DNA of 64,000 nt. It comes from Ophiodon elongatus (taxonomy: Eukaryota > Chordata > Actinopteri > Perciformes > Hexagrammidae). Positions 57,279-64,000 of this stretch are shown here, one piece after another. Position numbers and translations under genes: made by a program. The stretch lies in the NCBI GenBank assembly GCA_016806645.1, contig JACSYO010002159.1, positions 1,472,501 through 1,536,500 of the forward strand, read 5' to 3'. The notes beneath the pieces are model-generated. The model saw only the letters and a list, made by a program, of their open reading frames with translations. It searched no databases and was not told where the DNA came from. Position 1 is the first letter of the stretch. Each line of letters opens with the position of its first letter.

Positions 57279-58600
57279 ACACCATGCTGCACTGCATTGA
57301 TATTTAAGACAGTTGCAGATGAATATAAACAATTATACATAATGAATACACAATTGTCCTTTTAAGGTCTGTTAGAATAATGCATTTCCTGTCGCCAATC
57401 ATTCACATGTTGTGCATCAAAAATGGCAACAACCGTAAACAAAAAGGAGACTTCCCTCATGATTAGCAAAACTAAAACATTTGCTATGAGGTCAACCACA
57501 TATATCCGTAAGCACAGTACATTTTTTAATTATTTTAATAGTATTTGTTGTGTTGTTAATAGGATTTTGCAATATTATTTTCACTGTGATTATTTTTTTT
57601 TACAGATGTCAAATGTTCAAAACTGCGACTCTGTCTTCTTTGAAAGGTAATCTGACTCCTCTTTGATACCGGTGAGAAAGTTTCCACTGATGTACCTTTG
57701 CCTCACTGCAGGAAGCAGAGTTTGAAACCACTGTGAATATTCTTTAAAATCAGCCAAAACAACACAGTTAACAACACTGGATGTCATACTCAAGAAAATG
57801 ATGAAATAGGTTAAAAGGAAGAGAACAAGCACATAATGGGAAACATGGAGAATGTTTTGTTCTAATTTTGTTATTTTTCTAGTGTTTACTGACAAGCCCT
57901 CACACCAGTTTTGACATACATGAGGCTCATTATAGTTTTACAGCTGGAAAGCTTGTGAAGTTGACATGAAAAGTAATAAAACGATGTGTTTTCCACTAAT
58001 GATGCATCTGATCGACAACAGTTTAAAAATGATAACTCCAGCTTCAAAAAGTACAAATTAATAGTCACACTCCACAACTACCTGTTCACTTACGTATTTA
58101 GTGTTTAGACTGTTAAATCATGCAACAACACTGTGTTCACACTCAAATAAAGCTCATACAATATGTATTTTTCAATATCTGCTGTATGGTAGATTGCTTT
58201 AATATTGCCAGCAATTATAGGCACATTCAACAACGATGTGTTTGTAACAGCTCCTACTTAAATTAAGAAATTGTGCATCAGGTTTGGTTTGTTCATGTTG
58301 CTTCATGATGATGTGTGGCCTCAACACCGACTGCAGCTGTTTGCGTTTGAATAATTCAACAGACAATTACTATAGTCATACATCTGGAAGTGTAATACGG
58401 TCGTTTAAAATGATAGGTCAAATTCACTCTCACGGGAGCTAATTGTGGTTTCTTTGCTACATCATTTTAAGAGGAAGACAAAGCAGAGAAAAGACCAGTC
58501 TCCATTTTGTTTCACTCCCAAGGACACAGAGAAAGGCAGACACTTGCACAGAATTTTGAACTAAATATGCCCAATTCAATGAGAGATATTGCTGATCAGT

Positions 58601-58617
58601 CACACACACACACACAC

Positions 58618-58651
<34 letters not shown>
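58601..58651. repeat. (CA)n microsatellite
   Basis: About 25 units with one g interruption. Confidence 0.97.
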
Positions 58652-58657
<6 letters not shown>

Positions 58658-58936
58658 CACACACTGCACATAGGCAGTAATAAACAGACACATTCAATAT
58701 ACAAACAACAAAAAGAGCACACACACTCAGCCTGGGTCGAGCTAATATTCACGCGTGTCAGGTGGAACGATCCATTCGGGGTGAGAACAGAGGGGTGCGA
58801 GTGTTCTCACAGGTCCAGTGTGGTTGCTTTTAATGGTCCAGTGGTGTAGTCCGATAAAGGGCAGCCATCTATCTGCACCCACCCAGTCAACTCTGACACT
58901 GTTTCCAAGGAAACGCCACCCGCGGGAGCCAGAAAG

Positions 58937-59090
58937 GGAGGGGGGGGACCTTGAGGGAGCATATTCTCCTGTGCTGTCAGAGTGCCAGGAGGAAGGAGAA
59001 CAGGGATGGAGTGATAGAAGGACGGAGGAGTGGCTGGAGAATGGAAGGAGAGATAGAGGGGGGGGGGCTATGGGGGATACAGAGGAGGGG
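58937..59090 (+). other. purine-rich stretch with G runs
   Basis: G runs at 58941-58948, 59058-59067 and 59072-59076, then gaggagggg: a possible quadruplex-forming region on the plus strand. Confidence 0.4.
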
Positions 59091-59689
59091 TGCACCAGCC
59101 ACCTCACAGGGGTTAACTTTAATCAGACATGACACACACAGACCTCAGGAAAAAAGAGTGACAAATGCAACTAGAATCACACACTCTCACAGGGAGAGGC
59201 GGATTGTCACACACATATGCACAAATGTCGTACGTACAGCAGACCCACAGTGTACATATGTGTGCGTGCAGGCGTCAGTTTCCTGCAGAGGGGTATCACG
59301 GGACCCTTTGCAAAATGTGCAGCAAATACAAAAAAAATGACACGTCATATTTCATTTTCAGATCCCCTTTCTTTCGCTTCTCTCCAGATTGTGGGCGAGA
59401 CAGAAAAGCCGGTGATGCAAAGGGCTGAGATAGAGATGCTCTCACATAGCCAGGCCCACTGCATCATCATCCAGAGACCAGAGCTCACTGTCACCTCCAA
59501 TAATGTCCCACATTAACAACTTTATCATTCATCATATGGGTTGTGACAGGTATTTGTTCAGCCTGATTCATTCATATGCAGAGTATACTAGTGCTGAAGC
59601 ATTGAGAAATATACAGAGGCAGAACACACAACATGACAACTTCTTACATGTTTGTGTTAATATACCATAAATATGTGTGCGTGTTAACT

Positions 59690-60045
59690 AACGCTGGGTA
59701 TCGAACCCAAATATGTTTTGGTACAAACCGAAATGTGTTTGTAGCACCGGATATTAAAAACTGCTGAGTACTGAAAGTTGGCATTGAATCTCCAGTCAGA
59801 TTCATAATCATGTTCACTTATTCCTTGATTTAAATCATAATTTTAGATTGTACTGAAGTGAATTTAAGTTCCTGTACAGGTGTTTGTGTTCAGTCAGAAT
59901 TGTCTAGAACTTTTTTTCTTCAATAAAAAAAAAAGGTTTCGATGAAAAACAATTTTCAAAGTATAGCATTGTAAAAATATATTGCTGTGGTATCGGTTCA
60001 GAAACTCAATCGCTGTATAATTGTATTGTATTGTATTGTACTGTG
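59690..60045 (+). repeat. dispersed teleost repeat, family H
   Basis: Words acgctgggtatcgaaccc, atattaaaaactgctgagta, caggtgtttgtgttca, tatagcattgtaaaaatata and tgctgtggtatcggttcaga match, in order, a fish repeat whose typical ends contain ggtatcgg. Confidence 0.75.
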
Positions 60046-60452
60046 CAGCCAGCCTCGTGTTAACTGATTTAAACGCATTGAAAAGTGATATGGTGCAAGA
60101 TTCTGCACCTTTTCTTTAAATTAAATTAAATTATTCTAGCGGTAGACGGTAGTATGGACTTTGATGCTTCTCCCTATCAGAGTAGATTTTGTTGGAAAGT
60201 AATGATTAATGGGAACAATACATTTATTCTGTTTAGCCTTTCCTGACCACATGCTTCAGTACATTCACTGCAACACTACAAACACACCGTTCTACAGTTA
60301 TTCTCATCATTATTTTAAATCCTCACTACATAAAAAACAGTCTACACAGCACTAAACTACACTGAACTACGCCGGCCCACAGACGCTAGCAACAATTAGA
60401 AGGTGTAATCTCTGCACATCTATCTGCCAGGAGGCCTGGGCACAAACGCTGA

Positions 60453-60454
<2 letters not shown>

Positions 60455-60500
<46 letters not shown>
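60455..60500. repeat. (GA)n microsatellite
   Basis: About 23 perfect units. Confidence 0.97.
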
Positions 60501-60504
<4 letters not shown>

Positions 60505-62344
60505 AAATAACCATTATTATCAGACAGGGCTGTCTGCACTGGAGGCCTGATCACCTTCTTTGCACACACAAGCTCGGAGTTTCTGGGCTTTGTTCGATCA
60601 GATGGCACGCACAACTCCTATTTTGCCTTGTAATTTTGACTTTGTACGGACAGTTTGGAGCACCACTGCTTTTGTTGTGCAGTCTGTCGCCGTACTATAA
60701 TTGGGAAGTTGTAAAACCGAAGGATTTCTCATCCATCTCTGTGTCCTAATGCTGTCATCCTCCCTCTGCCCGGCTGCTGATTACAGTCTGTGTACTGTCT
60801 AACTGTGCAACACTGACTTAATGTTATTTTGCTTGAGCAGAGCCATTGCAGCGACCCAGATGTCCATATACTATAATCTAATCTAAGATGATTCTGGCTC
60901 GGTATTGGCTAATCCAACACCACTCTTCCTAATCTGACGTCTAATAGACGACATCTGGACAAGACGACATAATAAAAAAAAAACACGGCCCGGAGACAAT
61001 CTGATTGACTTGTTTGGGAACGATAATCTTGTCTGTACAGTAACGTTGTTCCTGTAAGCATGAATTTATCCGCATGTTTACCACTAAAAAACACAGACTG
61101 TTATCTTGTCATTGGGACAAAGCTTACAAGGACCCATCGCACTAATGGTCTGGCGTTTAGCTTTTTGATCAAAGGATTTCCCTAAAGCCAAAATGTGATT
61201 TTTAACACGCAGATTGAACATGTTACTTGTTTCAGATTGGAATTTTGCAAGTAAATAATTATATTGTAAATAATTAAATAGTTCATAAATAGTTAAAAAG
61301 AACGTCTCATGTGCACCTCTTCTTTAGCCAGACAGCACGAGTCTCACTGCATTCACACCTCTGCCTAAAAAGAAATGAATAAATACAGAGTCCATTTCTG
61401 CTGGTGTCAACGTGTTTCTTTGAGTGTATAATGGATCGAATCATCAATAATCAATTGAATGTGGCACCTCGCAGAAGCAGCTCCCCTCATTTCTTCTGTC
61501 CACTCTTGAGGTGTGATGCGACACCTGATCCCTGTCTTTTTCCAGCTGCAGGAGACCTTCTCAAAGAGCATAGCAACAGACCTGTCTTCCCTGTAAAAAT
61601 AGGATTGGCTTCTGTGAGGCCGACTCGACGCCACAGATACAACACACACTTCACTTCATTGATTATGCGCCCAAGCCCCTCAGAGCCCAGCTTTACAAGT
61701 GATGTCTTCCCCTCTCCGCCTTGCTCACTCTCCTCATAGCTCCCATTTTCACCCTCTTGCTCAGATTTGGAGCCATTTACCTCACAACCGCATCAATATT
61801 TCAGCCCCTCCTGGATGCGGAGACTTACCCCTTTTTTTGTACATTTCTATTGTTTCCCCTGGATAATGAAATGTTAATGTTATTTGGGAGCATGAGAGAC
61901 AGGCTGTGAATACAGGCCAAAGACAACCATGGAAGCTATATTGCAAAAATCAAGAAAACTAAGGCCCTCTGCTTGGGTGGATCCTCGCTTCGAGCAAAAA
62001 CATCAAGACTTGAGAGCTTTGATTTTGGACGCACTCTAATTAAGTGTACTTTATGTTGTGGTTATAGTAGGTTCAACTGTTACTCTTACTGGCTGAGCAC
62101 ATTTCCCAGTCACAGTGTTTGACTAAAAGGAAAAGACTGTCAATACTGGAGATTTTTTACTGTCAACAAATCCCATCAAAACACCAAAACCAAAAATGAG
62201 TTGATCTTTCTGTGTATTGTTTGTGGAGCCTAAGCCTGATGTATCTCATTCCTCTGTGCCATAGAGCTCCATTGTTGTTCAAGAACTATTTAACTCACGT
62301 TCCTTTATTACGCCGAACACGAGCATTCTAGTGAATTTTGTCTC

Positions 62345-62373
62345 GATCCCACATATACTGTATGTGTGGGATC
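62345..62373. repeat. 29-bp palindrome
   Basis: gatcccaca, then tatactgtatg, then tgtgggatc: symmetric apart from one mismatch and the central base. Confidence 0.85.
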
Positions 62374-63283
62374 TTCTGCCATAAACAAATGTGAATTATT
62401 CCACAACTGAAAATAGTTCCCCCAAAAAATTTAAAATACTCCTGTTTGAGTGAAGTTTGCTAAATTCTACGGTGCCCAGCTATTTTATTAAATTACTTAG
62501 GCTTTTTTAAAATGACACCATATATCCGTGATTTATTTTTAAATATTTACATCTTCAGCTAGATCAAATAGTCTTGGGGCCACAGACAGGGTGATGAGGT
62601 CAGACGGTACAGAGAGAGAAACTAATGCATTGGTAGTTTTGTATATTATTCTGTCTATTGTGTTGAAAAAAATTCACAACTTTTAATAAATTAATCATTA
62701 AACAGCTAAGCCTAATTGTTCTGAAGGATCTTTCCAATTTAGGTAAAAGTCTTGCAATTATAATCTTACATTTACAGATAAAATGTCCCGTACCTCCTGT
62801 TATTGCTATGTTATTGTTATGTTGCTTATTCAATGTTGTATTGAGCAGTGAGGGATGTAGTGGATCTAAATTATGGAGCCATAAATCTAATTATTCTTAT
62901 GAAACCACACGTAATAAATATAAAATTATAATTAAAATAAATTAAAATGAAACAATTATTTTAGTGAACACTTCATGAGACCATTTTATTACATTATTTG
63001 GACTCGTGGACACGAGAGCTCTGTGTATCATCCGATATGGAGTCCACACACCTCAGCATGCTGGTATTTCATGCTAGCTTTCAGCAGCTGTCTATTACCA
63101 TCCGATAACACATTGAGAGAGGTATAAAACGATGGCGCCGGGGCAGAGGAGGCTGAGCAAACAAACACACTGAGAGGTGGGGAGAAAGGACAGATGTATT
63201 GAAAGCTGCTGAGTGATGTGTGTTTTCTTTTTTGCTGTGCATACTGTTGACTGGGAGAGAGGGAAGGAAGTACATGGAGGCAT

Positions 63284-63308
63284 AGAGAGAGTGAGAGAGA
63301 GAGAGAGC

Positions 63309-63385
<77 letters not shown>
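63284..63385. repeat. (GA)n microsatellite, imperfect
   Basis: About 45 GA units with a few c and t interruptions at the left end. Confidence 0.97.
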
Positions 63386-63387
<2 letters not shown>

Positions 63388-64000
63388 GTGAAATGTGTTT
63401 CAGTAAGAATACAATCCTTTCATAAGGGTGTTAACCAAAACAAGGCCAGACTGTACTGTATATATGGAAATGTGGCACATAAAGTATGGCCATGAGAGTA
63501 CCTATAGTGCATTTCTCTGTAAAGGCTTTTCTCTGCAAATAAATTCCTTCTCCGTCATTCAGCAGCACATCTCTGTTTCAAAATTTGATGGTAAAAAAAA
63601 CAAACGTAAAATCTAAATCAAGCCTGATCTCTAATTTCAGAGTAGCACAAATGCTTATTTTTGGACAAACCATTTTCCAAACAGCATGTTCTCATTAATG
63701 GTTTCTCACCACATCTATTTGGGCATGATTTTAAAGAACTCAGATTATGGGTTATCCTGGATTATGCAAAGGACCCTGTGCACAAACACTTATCAGTTTC
63801 ATTTCTTTGTCCTCCCAATGATATTCATGCCAAATCCCACAGCGTCGTATCTTTGCTCACAGCTGGCAAGTGTAACTAAAGGATTATGCAAGCAGCTTCT
63901 ACAAGCAAATAGATTTCTCCCTACTTCAGAGGAAACTGCTAGTTATGCAGCGCCTATCTGTCCGCCAGGCATGCACAAAAACATGTCTCCCATTTTCTTT

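Larger units (their letters stand above)
57279..64000 (-). other. long upstream dscam intron, part 7 (cut by window edge)
   Basis: Holds (CA)n, (GA)n and G-run tracts, a family H repeat (59690-60045) and a small palindrome (62345-62373). No exon, promoter or CpG island is recognised, so the upstream exons lie beyond the window. Confidence 0.7.

Noticed and set aside
1..64000. tRNA, rRNA, CRISPR, phage or operon-like structures
   Set aside because: Nothing of the kind is seen; the only tRNA-like signal is the degenerate B box in the SINE-like element at 51170-51355.

Overview
The window is vertebrate, almost certainly teleost fish, nuclear DNA, and its only recognisable gene is the Ig-superfamily cell-adhesion receptor DSCAM on the minus strand. 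The fish assignment rests on very abundant (CA/GT)n and (GA/CT)n microsatellites, on several interspersed repeats whose consensus I remember from ray-finned (mostly percomorph) genomes, and on short introns between well-conserved vertebrate-type DSCAM exons. I recognise DSCAM rather than its paralogue DSCAML1 from diagnostic stretches such as GAGVPQFQP, PNTTLATQ and DFTSSLRISNL. I cannot say which teleost co-orthologue (dscama or dscamb) it is.

Layout in the direction of transcription (right to left). Positions 64000-25148 are one uninterrupted stretch of at least 38.8 kb of intron (or intron plus upstream DNA), in which I recognise no coding exon. Positions 25147-14250 carry eight exons: the second half of Ig2, then Ig3, Ig4, Ig5, Ig6, Ig7 and the two halves of Ig8. 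A 9.8 kb intron follows (14249-4448). Positions 4447-168 carry seven exons: Ig9 (two exons), fibronectin III domain 1 (two), domain 2 (two) and the first half of domain 3. The 15 exons join to 2,904 nt, which is 968 codons with no stop or frameshift seen. That corresponds roughly to residues 170-1135 of the about 2,010-residue human protein. Signal peptide, Ig1, the first half of Ig2, the rest of the fibronectin domains, Ig10, the membrane segment and the cytoplasmic tail lie outside the window. Exon numbers 4-18 are used by analogy with the human gene.

The product is a type I membrane receptor for homophilic neurite adhesion, self-avoidance and synaptic layering. Apart from exons and splice sites the window is intron. 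It holds simple-sequence tracts, at least eight families of dispersed repeats (several present twice), a near-perfect long palindrome, and non-repetitive stretches that could be regulatory.

The points most worth a second look are: two extra cysteines in Ig5 at positions that may face each other; a 78-nt symmetric open segment ending in a perfect CAG|GTAAGT inside the long upstream intron (cassette exon or recursive splice site); a possible 6-nt in-frame microexon between the two halves of Ig8; and the 48-bp-arm palindrome at 12642-12781. I found no evidence of a second gene, an RNA gene, a virus or a prokaryote-type system.
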